From Avena insularis (taxonomy: Eukaryota > Streptophyta > Magnoliopsida > Poales > Poaceae): 64,000 bases of DNA. A program made the translations under genes and the position numbers. The stretch is taken from positions 264,535,480 to 264,599,479 of the forward strand of contig CM042687.1 in the NCBI GenBank assembly GCA_023614405.1, read 5' to 3'. The notes under the pieces are model-generated. The model ran no database searches. It was not told the origin of the DNA and worked only from the letters and a program-made list of their open reading frames with translations. Of this stretch, positions 20,272-31,857 are shown one piece after another; the stretch's first letter is position 1, and every line of letters starts with the position of its first letter.

Positions 20272-22512
20272 ATGAAGGAGGAGTACTCGCGCGACGAGCA
20301 AGCCAACAACGCCGTCACATCTCGAGGGGTGTTCGTCACCATTGGGATGGCGATGGATGAAGATCAACCCATACGAGCTCCGCCTACAGCGCTGGAAAAG
20401 GGGAAGGGGCCACTTATTGCTGCTGACAACGATCGCGCAAAAGTCATGCCTCCTCCACCTAACCCAGTGCAGCAGCCGCAGGAACTCAGCACCGGCCCGA
20501 GCAACAACAACACCGCAAACTTGCCACCTCCAACATCCACGTCTGCAACATCCCAAGTTACTCCAGCAGATAGAGTGATGTACGACAATCTCCTCGTCGA
20601 GCCACTGACCGTTGCTCATATCCGGAATGTGACCCAGCTTGACGAGAAGCGCCAGCAGCTGCTGGAGGAAGGCGCAGGCTATCGCGGAACAAGGCGCCAA
20701 GATAGATCGAGATCTGGTCAATGCGCAGAAGTCTATAGAGAAAGCTAGAGCAATGGAGGCCGTGTACAAGACTTTACTGCAGCAGCAGAAGGCTAAGAAA
20801 GCTCCGGCTCGCATCATCAATGATCCTGGTGTACGGCGCAACCTAGGACGAGCTCCCTCAAAGACGGCACAAGCCAAGCCATACATTGACAATGAAGGCA
20901 AGCATGTGATGCCCACCCCACTCCTTAACCTCACTGTCGCCAATACCATTCTGGAGCAGGATAGATCGCCTGAAGCAGTGGAACAAGTCTACGACCTAGT
21001 GGCCAAGGCGGTGAAGCAGCAGGAAAAGGCCACCTCCTAGAGGCTCGAGTCCGACCCAGCGCTTTGCCGGTCTAGTCAGTACAAACCGCCAAGGGACAAA
21101 TCTCCTCTTGATGTCGGGTCCTAGATGGGTTCATCAGAACGAAGGCGGAGGGACGCGTGCAAAAGGAAGGATGCCATCCCTATGACAAGTGAAAAGGCCC
21201 GACCTCCTCGCCCATCGCCACCGCCCCAATCTCCCCGACATCGTGAAGATTACAAAGCTCACCATCATAGGGATATGCCCCCACCAAAGCAGTGCGGCAT
21301 CGTCATCCGCGACAACGCGGAGCAGACCCGTCATGACGAAGAGCGCAACCAAGGGCACAGGAGCAGGTCACACCACGACCCTCCACGTCCGACAAGCAAT
21401 CGTGGCAAGTGTGAGGCGTCGCAGGAGGGTAACAGCAAGAAGGCTAACCCACCGCCACCTTCGCCTCCGTCAAAACCAAGCAGCCACCATGGCGGAGGAG
21501 GCCCGCGTCTATCACGCAGCCCATCCCCTGTTGACAAGAAGAAAAAGAACCCGAGTCAGACGATGCGCACTCACGGATCGATAAGATCCACGAGGCCCGG
21601 GAAGGACCATACCTGGGACCATGTTGTTTTGTACCTGCGATACGGTCTGCAACTTACCCCAAAGGTTTCCAGATTGACAAGACCATCAAGCCCTATGACG
21701 GCACCGCCAAGCCAGCCACATGGTTGCAGGACTACGGCAACGCGGTGGAGATTGCTGGAGGCAACCCCAACATCGCCGTCAAGTACCTCCCATTAATGTT
21801 GGCAGGCATGGCCCGTCAATGGATCGACGACTTGCCGGAGAAATCTATCTAAAACTGGTTGGACATGCAAGAAGCGTTCACCAAGAACTTTGAGGGTACA
21901 TACAAGCGTCCTTGCATTGTGGGGGATCTACAGTGGTGCGTGCAAGAGAAAGACGAGACATCTCGCGCCTACCTCTCTCGCTGTCTGAACATGAAGAACT
22001 CCTGCGCAGGAGTGCACGCTCAGACCACCATGGCCGCCTTCATCGACGGGTTGGAAAGGGGCACGTTGCTCCGGCATAAGCTGAAGCACTTGCATGACAA
22101 TCACCAGCTTGACTTGAACCAGATGATTCAGTTAGCTAGTGAGTTCACAGCTGCCGACGATGATGCTCGCGGCTCCTTGCCGGCAACAGCCGTTCCAACT
22201 CAAGCTCGGAGGAACAGCAGTACAAAGCGGAAAACTGCTCCAGAAGAAAAGCAATCTACCGACATGGTCGCTATGACTTTCGCAGGACGAGGTGAAGGCG
22301 GACAACGTGGCCGAGGAAGGGGAGCCGGTCGTGGGCAGCAACGAGGAAATGAAACCACCTCGGCGCCGCTCCGCGTTCCCCAAACCTATGAGGAGTACCG
22401 CGATATGCCGTGCCTCGTACACCTCGATGCCAATGGTAAAGCCACCCATACCAATCAACACTGCAAGTTCGTCAACGACCTCAAGGAAGACCCGGAGTCC
22501 GGCTACAAGTGA
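20272..22512 (+). pseudogene. Tat Gag (linker plus main capsid-like domain)
   Basis: 20272-20748 and 20639-21040 are overlapping frames of a Pro/Gln-rich and charged, helical linker. 21125-21600 is a basic His/Arg/Pro-rich stretch. The capsid-like domain starts near 21655 in the frame giving F-Q-I-D, P-Y-D-G-T and W-L-Q-D-Y, then W-I-D-D-L-P, a TAA, and N-W-L-D-M-Q. It continues in the ORF 21859-22512 with E-A-F-T-K-N-F, the Y-L-S-R block and F-I-D-G-L-E-R-G-T-L. It ends with a Gly/Arg-rich RNA-binding region and an H-x-N-Q-H-C segment. The stop at 22510-22512 (TGA) interrupts the Gag-protease joint. It would assemble the particle. Confidence 0.7.
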
Positions 22513-22725
22513 AGTCGGAAGAACAAACCGCGAGGAAAGGGCAAGGGGAAGAAGAAGGATGAGGAGTCCAAAGATTCAAGTGATATGGACGAAGACATTG
22601 ACCCCAAGCACGCCGCCAAGAGCGACGACAAGGGCAAGAACCCCTTCACAAAGGAGGCTCCAGTCTACCACACTTTCCTTGGCACCCCCACCATCCGACA
22701 ATAGAAGACCTCTCTGAGGATCCTG

Positions 22726-23448
22726 ATGGCCACTCTCCCCCTAGTTCCCCAGTACCTGCGCTGGTCGGAGGTTCCAATAACTTGGGACAGGACGGACCAC
22801 CCAGACCTTATACCTATGGAGAACCAGTACGCCATGGTCATCAACCCCTTTATTGACGGCGTGGAGTTCACCAAGTGTATCGTGGATAGTGGAAGCAGCA
22901 TCAACATCATGTACCTGGATACACTACAGAAGATGAACTTAACGGAGGTAACCTATATGACCAACACCATCTTCCATGGCGTAGTTCCTGGTCGAGATGC
23001 TCGGTCCCTTGGGTGCATTACACTTCAGGTTGCCTTTGGCGATGTTAACAATTACCGCCAAGAGCGCATGACCTTCGAGGTGGTCCCCTTCAAGAGCGTG
23101 TACCACGTCATATTCGGCCGTGACATATTCCACACGTTCATGGCCAAGCCATGCTTCGTCTACAACAAACTCAAGATACCCGGACCAAACGGTGTCATCA
23201 TCGTATCCGGAAGCTTTACCAAGGCAAGGGACTGCGAGATCAATGAAGCAGCCATTGCAGAAGCTGTCCTCTATAGCAAAGAATTCAAAGAGATCCAGAG
23301 CAAGGTCGATGACTCAGATGCTCTGCCGAAGAAGCATCTCCGACTCGCCTCAAGGCTCAAGGCTGCCATCGAGACCAAGCCGGTGGAACTTGTGGTAGGC
23401 GATGCCTCCAAGACCACAATCATTGGTACGAACCTGGACCCCAAATAG
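22726..23448 (+). pseudogene. Tat aspartic protease
   Basis: A 240-codon frame with the active-site block C-I-V-D-S-G-S-S-I-N, catalytic Asp codon at 22885-22887, then a flap region and Y-H-V-I-F-G-R-D-I-F (the I-x-G-R-D block) near residue 126. It looks intact as a domain. The frame closes with TAG at 23446-23448, before RT. The upstream join to Gag carries a stop near 22703. Retropepsin-type proteases act as dimers to mature Gag-Pol. Confidence 0.8.
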
Positions 23449-24570
23449 GAAAGCGCGCTCGTCAATTTCCTCCGTGAGAATAGGGACATATTTGCCTGGC
23501 AACCTGCCGACATGAAAGGTGTACCTAGGGAACTTGCCGAGCATAGCTTAAACATTGATCCAAAATGCAAACCAGTGAAACAACCTCTACAACACTTTGG
23601 AGATGAGAAGAGACGCGCCATTGGCAAAGAGATAGCTAGGTTACTTAAGGCTAGATTTATCCGAGAAGTCCTTCACACCCGATGGGTGGCCAATCCTATA
23701 CTTGTCCCCATAAAGGGAACCAATGAATTAAGAATGTGCGTTGATTACACCGGCTTGAACAAAGCATGTCCCAAAGATCCGTTTGCTTTGCCTCGCATTG
23801 ACCAAGTCATTGACTCGACGGCTGGCTCGGAGCTTTTGTGTTTTCTCGATGCATACTCAGGATACCACCAGATCAAGATGAGGAAGTCGGACCAATTGGC
23901 CACTTCATTCACTACCCCGTACGACATGTTTTTATATGTTACGATGCACTTTGGGCTGAAAAATGCGGGTGCTACGTACCAGTGGACAATGCAACGTTGC
24001 CTCCACGATCAAATTGGTCGGAACGTTCACACCTATGTGGACGATATCGTGGTAATGTCTAAAAAGTCAAAGGACTTAATCTCCGACTTAAAAGAAACCT
24101 TTGATAATCTCTAGAAATACAACATGATGCTTAACCCTAAGAAGTGCGTCTTCGGGGTTCCAGTCGGCAAATTGTTGGGTTTCATCATTTCCCAACGCGG
24201 AATCGAGGTCAACTCAGAGAAAATCAAGGCCATCTTAAACATAAACCGTCCGACATGACTAAAGGACATTCAACGACTAACAGGTTGTGTTGCAGCAGTT
24301 AGTCGGTTCGTCAGCCGACTTGGAGAGAAGGCTCTGCCGCTGTACAAGTTGCTGAAGAAGGCGGACAAATTCACATGGACAGACGAAGCAGATGCAACAT
24401 TGAAGCAGCTCAAGGAGATTCTTTCCTCAGCGCCCATCCTTGCAGCACCCGAGCCTGGACATCCCCTGTTAATCTAAATGGCGGCAACCAACCGGGTAAT
24501 CAGCATCGTCATCGTGGTAGAGCGGAAGGAACCAGGGTATGAGCACGAAGTTCAATGACCAGTTTACTAT
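23449..24570 (+). pseudogene. Tat reverse transcriptase and RNase H start
   Basis: After a linker (F-A-W-Q-P-A-D-M), the frame 23512-24114 covers RT: V-A-N-P-I-L-V-P, R-M-C-V-D-Y, C-F-L-D-A-Y-S-G-Y-H-Q-I with the first catalytic Asp, F-G-L-K-N-A-G-A-T-Y, and Y-V-D-D-I-V-V near 24036. A TAG at 24112-24114 ends the frame but the protein continues in register: C-V-F-G-V, L-G-F-I-I, and the thumb / RNase H boundary S-R-F-V-S-R-L. Further stops lie at 24256-24258 (TGA), about 24475 (TAA) and about 24556 (TGA). Two of the TGA codons sit where arginine is expected, fitting CGA-to-TGA mutation. Confidence 0.85.
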
Positions 24571-25752
24571 GTGAGCGAGGTCTTGACGGAGTCCAAGCAG
24601 CGTTACCCGCACTACCAAAAGATAGCTTTTGGATTATTTCTTGCTTCCCGGAAGCTGAGGCATTACTTTCAGGAGCACCCAATCACATTGGTGAGCAAGA
24701 CTCCACTGTCCGACATTATCAACAACAACGACGCTACGGGAAGGGTCGCGAAGTGGGGCATTAAGCTTGCCGCCTTCGAGATCACCTACAAGAGACGCGA
24801 CGCTATCAAGTCACAAGCCTTGGTGGATTTTGTTGCAGATTGGACGGAGATGCCAGATGATACTCCATTGCCGGAACCAGAGTACTGGGTGATGCACTTT
24901 GACAGATCAAAGCTGCTCAACGGCTCGGGGGCTGGTGTATTGCTACAGTCACCAACAGGAGACAAGCTACACTACGTTCTGCAGATCCACTTCGAGGCTA
25001 CAAACAACATGGCGGAGTATGATGCACTCATTCACGGACTACGTGTAGCCAAGGATATTGGCATCAAGCGCATAGTTTGTTGTGGAGATTCCGACTTGGT
25101 TGCCCAGCAGGTGGCTGACACATGGAATGCGCGGAACCCTATGATGGCGGCATATCGAGACGAAGTGGACGAGATAGCTAAGAGCTTCTTGGGCTACGAG
25201 GTCAAGTATGTACCTAGGGAGCAAAACGAGGCGGCTAATCTACTGTCTAAACTTGGATCAGGGCGCAAGCAAATTCCGCCAGGAGTTTTCCTAGAGCATT
25301 TACGCACACCATCTGTGAAGGGGTCCGACATCGACAACCCGGATAGAGATGACTCTTTCGTCAACATGGTGACTAAGGTCCCTCCAACTTGGACCAAACC
25401 GTTAATGGAATATCTCGAACACGGAACTTTGCCCGATGACGAAGTCGAAAGACGACAAATAGTACGACGAGCAAAGGGTTATACCATAATCAATGGACAA
25501 CTCTACAAAAAGAGCACTACTGGTGTATACCTAAAGTGTGTTTCTCAGCTAGACGGTATGGAAATCCTACGCGAAATCCATCTCGGAGATTGCGGGCATC
25601 ACACCGCTCCTCGATCGTTGGTCGCGAAAGCCTTCCGGCAAGGATTCTACTGGCCGATCAAGGCGACGCCGACAAGCTGGTTGAAACATGCGGATGCCAG
25701 ATATGCCCGACAACCACATGTTCCTGTCAAGAATCGCGAACAATACCAATAA
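24571..25752 (+). pseudogene. Tat RNase H, archaic RNase H and integrase zinc finger
   Basis: A 393-codon open stretch. Residues 1-85 finish the ordinary gypsy RNase H (S-K-Q-R-Y-P-H-Y-Q-K, then R-V-A-K-W-G-I). Residues 105-225 form a second RNase H of the archaic type: H-F-D-R-S, G-A-G-V-L-L, E-A-T-N-N-M-A-E-Y-D-A, C-G-D-S-D-L-V, Q-N-E-A-A. The first motif is usually D-G-S, and here D-R-S still keeps the Asp. Residues 340-380 start the integrase HHCC finger (G-D-C-G-H-H), but the C-x-x-C half reads H-A-D-A-R-Y-A, so a cysteine pair is lost or shifted out of frame. Two RNase H domains in this order identify the Tat lineage. Confidence 0.85.
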
Positions 25753-26652
25753 CTTGGCCGCTTGCGCTGGGGCTATACATGGTGGGACCGCATGACGGCA
25801 CCTTGTAGGTTTACGATCTGTAGCAGTTGATAAATTCACTAAATGGATAGAAGCTAAACCCATTAGAAAGCTTGATGGGGCAACTGCCCCTAGGTTTGTC
25901 CGGGATCTAGTGGTGAGATTTGGTCTCCCACACAGCATTATCACCGACAATGGCAGCAATTTGTCACTCGGAGAAGTGGAGGCTTATTTTTGGGAGAAAG
26001 GCATTCGACTTGATCTTGCATCTGTGGCACACCCACAATCCAACGGTCAGGTTGAGCTAGCCAATGGATTAATTCTGCAGGGAATCGTTACGCCTTGAGG
26101 CACCGCCACATAGAGCAGGGGCCTGGCGTAAGAATTGCCATATCTGCCGTGGAGTTTACTTAACTACACCCAACAGATCCACCGGCTACACCCCTTACTT
26201 CATGGTATATGGAGCAGAAGCCATCCTGCCTTCCGACATCCTTCACGATTCACCAAGAGTTGCCGCCTACGACGAAGATGACGCTGAAGAATCTAGGAGC
26301 CTAGATGTGGACCTTCTCGAGGAGGAGCATGTTTTGGCATGCCAAAGATCCGCCATCTACCAGCAGAAGTTACGCAGCTACCATAGTCGCCACGTTCGGC
26401 ATCGCTTGTTTAAAGAGGGGGATTTGGTGCTCCGACTTAGCGTATAAGTCACACAAACTATGCCCGCCATGGGAAGGACCGTTCATCATAAGCAAGGCGC
26501 TACTCAATGGGTCTTACTACCTCGTTGACAATCGTGAACTAAAGGATAGACCCGACGAGGATCATAAGCGTAAGCGACGTGACCCGGATGATGACTACAC
26601 GGAGCTTGATCGGCCATGGAACATAGCACAGCTACATCCTTTTTACACTTAG
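25753..26652 (+). pseudogene. Tat integrase core and C-terminus
   Basis: After a frame break at about 25752 the core appears in pieces: K-F-T-K-W-I-E-A-K, then F-G-L-P-H-S-I-I-T-D-N-G in the ORF 25910-26098 with the second catalytic Asp, and H-P-Q-S-N-G-Q-V-E, the Glu of the DDE triad. A frameshift near 26096 leads to M-V-Y-G-A-E-A-I-L-P (26202-26447). A second frame, 26305-26652, carries the GPY/F-like C-terminal segment (W-E-G-P-F-I-I) and N-I-A-Q-L-H-P-F at the end of Pol. At least two frameshifts inactivate it. Confidence 0.8.
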
Positions 26653-27231
26653 CATTTTTTATCTATATTGTGTACCTCTTATGTGATCAATGAAATAAAG
26701 CTCTCTGGTTCACTCATATTTCTGAGTCTTTTACCTCCTTTAGTGTTCATTTTTGGATCATGTAAAGCCTTTATGCATAAGCATTGCATTTGCACTTGTG
26801 AAAATTCCGCTCAAGGGCGTTAGCTTAAGTTTTCTGGTCTACACGTTCTTTGTCGTTTTTATGTGGATTCTGGAGTAGTGACTTTCAGCACTTATTGTCG
26901 GCGATTTTGTGCTCAGGTTATTGACGGTGCCATTGGGCATCATCACCTAAGTACATGGTTCCGACAACGAGTCTTCCGACTCACGAAAACTCAAGCATAA
27001 GAACCAAAGTAATGGATAAGCCAGCACTTGCTTAAAAAGTATATACATGCTGGAAACTAGTTCTTGAGCAGCAGAAAATAAAAACCATTGTTTTCCGCCT
27101 TAAGTTACATACACAAAGTTTTTCTTCCGCATACATACCAAAGGAGAAACAAATGTTACAAAGTTGTTCTTCACTCCTTTGGCGAGATGACTTGAGGCAT
27201 CATCATCACCGAGAGCCACCTCAAGTCGGCG
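26653..27231. other. Tat noncoding spacer downstream of pol
   Basis: No supported gene on either strand. It contains a polyadenylation-like AATAAAG at 26694, just after the end of pol, and separates pol from the convergent antisense gene. Confidence 0.5.
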
Positions 27232-30200
27232 CTATGGTGGGACTGAGGAACCTTGTCGCCACACAATAATGTTCATAGGCACGAAGACGTCGACATCCAC
27301 CAACTCGGCAACTCTGGTGTCATAGCCCGTGAGCGATGACAAGATGGCTTCATGATTAATCTCTTTGCCATCATCGTCTACGTTGGGAATGCCAGAGGTC
27401 ACCATGCCGATGTCGGCATCTTCATAGTGTGCTTTCACCATTGAGAGCCCCATCCTTGCGCCAGCCCGTGCACATGAAACTTTCCAGCTCGTGATACGCT
27501 CGGGGGCTCGGTGCAAAATCTCCGAGTACTTCACCACAGAGTCCGATGCCTTGATGTTTATCCGAGGGCTTACATCTCCTTGGCTTGCGTGATGGCGGTG
27601 TTGATGAAGTTGCCGGCAAGAACCATGCATTCCTTGGCTGGAGGAGGCGATCGGGTTAAACCCATAGGAGCTGCAAATTCCGACAAGGAGCACATTAGTT
27701 CAACAATTCAAAGTATCCAGACTGCAGAAATCCAAGACGGAGAAAACTTACTGAAGATGCTGGCCTCAGCTTGCCAGAGGATGTCCACCAAGGATTCTTT
27801 CTCTTGTTGAAGGATCTTATACGCCTCGCTATGACGTTGATTTTGCTCATCGGTAGCTTGCTTCTAATCTTTTAAGATTGCAATCTCCTCCTTCAAGCGA
27901 TTGATTTCCTCGGTGGAGGAGTCCTACAGGGCCTTCATTGACTCCTCATGCATTTTCAACATGTCTTTCCTCTCCTCCTTAAGGATGTTGTTCTCGATGT
28001 CCAGCTGCTAGATGTGCTTGGACTGCTCGACAATGTCCTTGGCCTTGGCAACATGTTCTGCAAAGTCGGAGAAAGCAAAGTACACAGTGAGTACTCGGAG
28101 AATGTAGGCACAAAACCAAGACGGAATGCGCAAAAATAAAACAGACTCTTGTTTTTGATGATCTGTTCCTTCAAGATGGCAGTTTTACCCTTTTCGGCTT
28201 CAAGATCTGCGCGCATCTTCTGGTACTTGTCATTGGCCATGCCCCTCCGAGCATTCTCGTTCTATGGAAAAAAGGACAAAGTTAAAACGTTGCTTAGTCT
28301 GCTTGGAGCATCTAGCCGGAAATCCTCCACCTAGACGCTCGGGGGATACAGCGAGAGTTTTTAACCTAGCAACATGCTTAACTTTTCTTTGAGCACATAG
28401 TCGTAACTAATTCAATTTTTCGATTAGAAGCTTGAGGGCTACAGTATAAAGTTTTTAACTCAGCTATGTGCTTAGCTTTCTTTAAGCATCTAGTCGGAAC
28501 TAATTCAGTTACAACTAGAAGCTTGGGGCTACAAAGGTTGAAATTTATAAACATCACAGATGTTACTCTTAAAAGCATCTAGTCAGAAAAATTCATTCCA
28601 TCTACATGCTTGGGGGCTACAGTGAGAAGTTTTCTGGCTTAGTCACTCTTAGAGCATCTAGACGCAAAATCCTATGTTTTTCCGTCTACATCCTCGGGGG
28701 ATACAATGGGATACTCATATGAAATGCAAAAGGCAAATAAAACTTACAAGTGCAATGATCTTGAGGTTTGTAGCACTCTCGGCCAGCAGCTTGCCAAAAG
28801 AGATGTTGTTTCCCCGCAAGATGTCTGCTTGTCGGAGGAGCTCCTCAAGACCGCACGTCGGAGATGTCGGTGCTGCTCCAGGAACCAGAGTTGTGCTACT
28901 GGGCGTAAGCGCCGGGTAGTCTATCTTTGGGAACTCAAAAGGTTTCTGGGGAGAAAGGGCGCCACCTTCGGCAGAAGTACCAGCTTCCACCACCGCCTTG
29001 CTGCCACCGATGGCATCCTTAGCCGGAGCTTCAGCCATTTGATGGGCGGTATTTCCTCGCTGCGCCTGCTCACGCCACAACAAAGAAGCTCGGTAGAGGC
29101 GCCAGAATCCACTTCCATGGTGGAAGGGCCTGATGCCTCCTTAGCTTGTGAGCTTGTCGAGGCAGACGAGGGCTTGACGACAGGAGTGGTAGGGGCGATG
29201 GCGGGGGAGGCATCGCGATGCAGCATGGCCTTAATATTTCGAAAAGCCCCCGATGTTTTGGAGGTCTTCTTGAGGCTAGTCGTGGCTTTCTTCTTGAAAC
29301 GTGCAAAATGCATAAGTACAGGAGCAAGACAGATAAATAGGCAATGTCGGTGAATGAGAAGCTTACACAAGTGGGGGTGCTTTGGCAAAGGGGATCCTGA
29401 TAACTCTTCTATTTTCTGCCTCCAGGGCGACGGTAGTCTTTTTGGAGGCTCCACCCTCCGTCTTCTTCTTCTTGCCTCTGTCGGCAGCGTCAGAGGTGGA
29501 GCTCTTCCGCTTCCGCGCGAACGGAGCTTTGTCGTCGGACATGACCGTGACTTCCTTCATCTTTGGATCGTAGATTTGGGAAGCCAGGTTGCCCTCCTCT
29601 AGATCGCTAAGCTGTTAAGTGAGAAATCACCGTGTTAGATAAGATGGCATTTGCAAGACGGAAGAACTGGAGTATATGTCATATACGGAAAATAAATACC
29701 TAACTTTGGGCACTTGCCGTCTACGAACATGTCATAGGTGATGGTGAAGCCACGCTTCTTATCCTTCACCTTGACGATGTCCTTAAGGCGGAGCTTGACG
29801 GAGTTGCTCGAGAAGTTGTCCATGGAGATGCGGAGACTATCCCTTCTGTCGCTGGTATACTCGTTCATGAGCTTCACACGGTGCTGCAGAGGTTGGATTC
29901 GCCTGATGAACTAGCACATGGCTAGGTCCAAGCCGGTCAAACCCGTCTCTACGAACCATTCGATCTGCCTTATGGCGCGAGAAGCGTCGAGGTCAGAGGG
30001 AAGGGAGGCCTGGGATCTCCATGACGAGGCTTCAGCGGCGGCCCGGCTAACTAAGTCCGGTCGTGAATTTATCGTCCAGCCAGAGGAATGTCTGGGCCGT
30101 AAAAGTACGTCTGCTGCCAATTTTTGCAGGACTCGTGGCCGACGATGTCGGGGAACCGCCGGCCAGGTCTAATCTTGAAGCTTATGGTGCCACAGTTCCT

Positions 30201-30748
30201 AAGCTCTTCCTTGCAATGTCCGGCTTCACGTTTGACGGTGAATAAGTACACGAAGAGGTCTAACCTAGGCCTTATCTCTAAGTATCCCTCGCAGAGCGCC
30301 GCGTAGTTGCTAAGCACTAAGATACTATTGGGGGAAATGTTCTGGGGCTGGACCCTATAGTGATTCAAGACGGAGAGGAAGAAGTTGGAGATAGGCAGGG
30401 AGACACCGCGTACCAGTTGAGCTTTGAGGTACACCTTTTCTCCGGCTTGGGGAGAAGGTGTCACCTCGCTGGCCGGCACCGCCCGCCAGGAGAGCCCCTC
30501 TGTCGTAGGAAGGTAGCCTTCGGTGATCATCTCTTGGATATCACGGTCTGACGCCAATCACCCTTGTGCAAGTCTGGTTCCTCCTCCAACGGCTCCAGCG
30601 CCGCCAGATTAAGGTCGCCGCCGGTGGACTCGATAACCGTCGATGCGGGGATGACTAGGCCCTCTAGAGGCACGACGATGGAGTTCGCCGGCTTCGCCGC
30701 GGCTTCGTTCGATGCCACCATGGAAGGAGAAGCGCTGCTGCTGGCCAT
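27232..30748 (-). pseudogene. Antisense multi-exon gene of the Tat element (putative gypsy-type transposon protein)
   Basis: Minus-strand fragments follow a known order. It starts at 30748 (MASSSASPSMVAS). The domain 30557-30069 holds F-F-L-S-V-L-N-H-Y, Q-N-I-S-P-N-S-I and L-C-E-G-Y-L-E-I-R-P, which matches the 'putative gypsy type transposon' family (Pfam PF04195, named from memory). R-R-I-Q-P-L-Q-H-R-V follows near 29895. A Lys/Ser-rich linker (29560-29363) and Ala/Ser/Pro-rich segments (29454-28715) lead to a coiled coil (28240 to about 27780) and a C-terminal S-W-K-V-S-C-A-R-A-G, H-Y-E-D-A-D block (27693-27232). Introns are visible at 29612-29699 and before about 28060. A 1-nt shift near 30555 and stops break it. 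Function in the element is unknown. Confidence 0.7.
29612..29699 (-). other. Likely intron in the antisense Tat gene
   Basis: On the minus strand a donor GTATTTATTTTCC at 29699 and an acceptor TTAACAG ending at 29612 bound 88 nt between the exon ending K-C-P-K-L and the exon starting L-S-D-L-E-E-G. Joining as written shifts frame by one base, so an indel is also present. Confidence 0.5.
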
Positions 30749-31337
30749 GGAGTGAGGTCAAAAGCGACCGTGCAGATTGGAAGCTAGGGTTTTTTCGCGA
30801 GTTAGGCGCGGAGAGCTCGAAGGGGCGTGCACTGGAGGAAGAAGATGATGCAAGGAGAATGAGGTAAAAAGTGGAAATTCCACAACGGTTACTATTTATC
30901 ATCTCCAAGTGTCAAGATTCGTGCAGCTTGATCGACGGTTGCCGCGTAGACGACGTGTTCGCGAATGTGCGCGGAAATTTTGCCACGTCTCCAACCGTCG
31001 CCGCCAACGGTTTGTATTGCTCGTGCGGGAAAATCGGACATGATTGCGTTCTCTGCATGTGTGAGTTACGAGGCATCGCTGACCTAAGCCTACATCGTCC
31101 TAGCTGACATGGGAAGATGAGCCGTCACATCGAAGATTCTGGCATGGACGGATCCAGTCTAGCTACCGAAGAGTACGATGGAAGATTCAACATTTCTCCG
31201 ACTTACAACTTTAAGACGGAGAAAGCTTTGTAGGGTTCTTTGGGAGGACTACAAGATATTGCTTGACGATTTGCTGACATCCATCTAGACGGAGCATTCC
31301 ATGAGAAGAGGCAAGACGGTGCAAGATCTCGGAGTTC
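30749..31337. other. Tat 3' region, promoter side of the antisense gene
   Basis: About 600 bp between the antisense gene start and the 3' LTR. No plus-strand gene is supported. It should contain the antisense promoter but I see no clear TATA box. Confidence 0.4.
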
Positions 31338-31349
31338 TCCGGGGGCTAC
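31338..31349 (+). promoter_or_regulatory. Polypurine tract of Tat gypsy
   Basis: CCGGGGGCTAC directly abuts the LTR start at 31350. It is G-rich, as in many Tat elements. Confidence 0.6.
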
Positions 31350-31857
31350 TGTTGGGGATATGCTATATGGGTATCCTCATAGCATGTCACCTATCCGGAT
31401 AACCCGGGTGGCCCACAGTTGGTAGCATGGCATATGTCCTGCTGGGCGGCCTACTTAGATGGATTCAGAAGGGAGGCCCATGCCGGATAAAGGAAGGCTA
31501 CGGTGGAGTCACCAGCGTACCCGGAGACTTGGAGTGCAAGATACACAAGACTAGTAATAGACGGTGTAGGACTCTGTAACTGTCCGGCTAGGACTTTTCC
31601 CTGTAACCCTAGGACCTGGCGACTATATAAGTCGGGCCTACGGGAGCCTTTAGGGCATCGTTTTCATACAACCTCGCACAGCGAACAAATCTCAGAATCT
31701 TGCCCTTATAGTGATTTATAGTGATTAGGATTTCGCCACTGCTAGGGATCTCAAACTGCAAGCCGTGTCACCTCGCACTGCCAACCGCTCGCTTTCCCCA
31801 TGTCTCTAAACACACTGTGAGGACCCTCCATGGCATGCTGCCGGCAATACCACGACA
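31350..31857 (+). repeat. Tat gypsy 3' LTR
   Basis: TGTTGGGGATATGC to CACGACA, 508 bp, with TATA at 31623-31631. Differences from the 5' LTR are scattered substitutions plus indels in the last 170 bp, which shows the insertion is not very recent. Confidence 0.88.

Larger units (their letters stand above)
18684..31857 (+). mobile_element. Ty3/gypsy retrotransposon, Tat lineage, full structure
   Basis: Two LTRs of 528 bp and 508 bp beginning TGTTGGGGATATGC and ending CCACGACA enclose a PBS, gag, protease, RT, two RNase H domains, integrase, a long 3' region with an antisense gene, and a PPT. The second (archaic-type) RNase H before integrase and the antisense ORF block are hallmarks of Tat elements such as RIRE2, Grande and Cinful. 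It sits in the copia 5' LTR. The expected 5-bp flanks are GGCGG (18679-18683) and AAGTG (31858-31862), which hardly match. Coding frames are decayed, so it is not autonomous now. Confidence 0.88.

Noticed and set aside
28706..29602. Plus-strand ORFs opposite the antisense Tat gene
   Set aside because: They are shadows. The minus-strand frames have the conserved blocks and splice signals.
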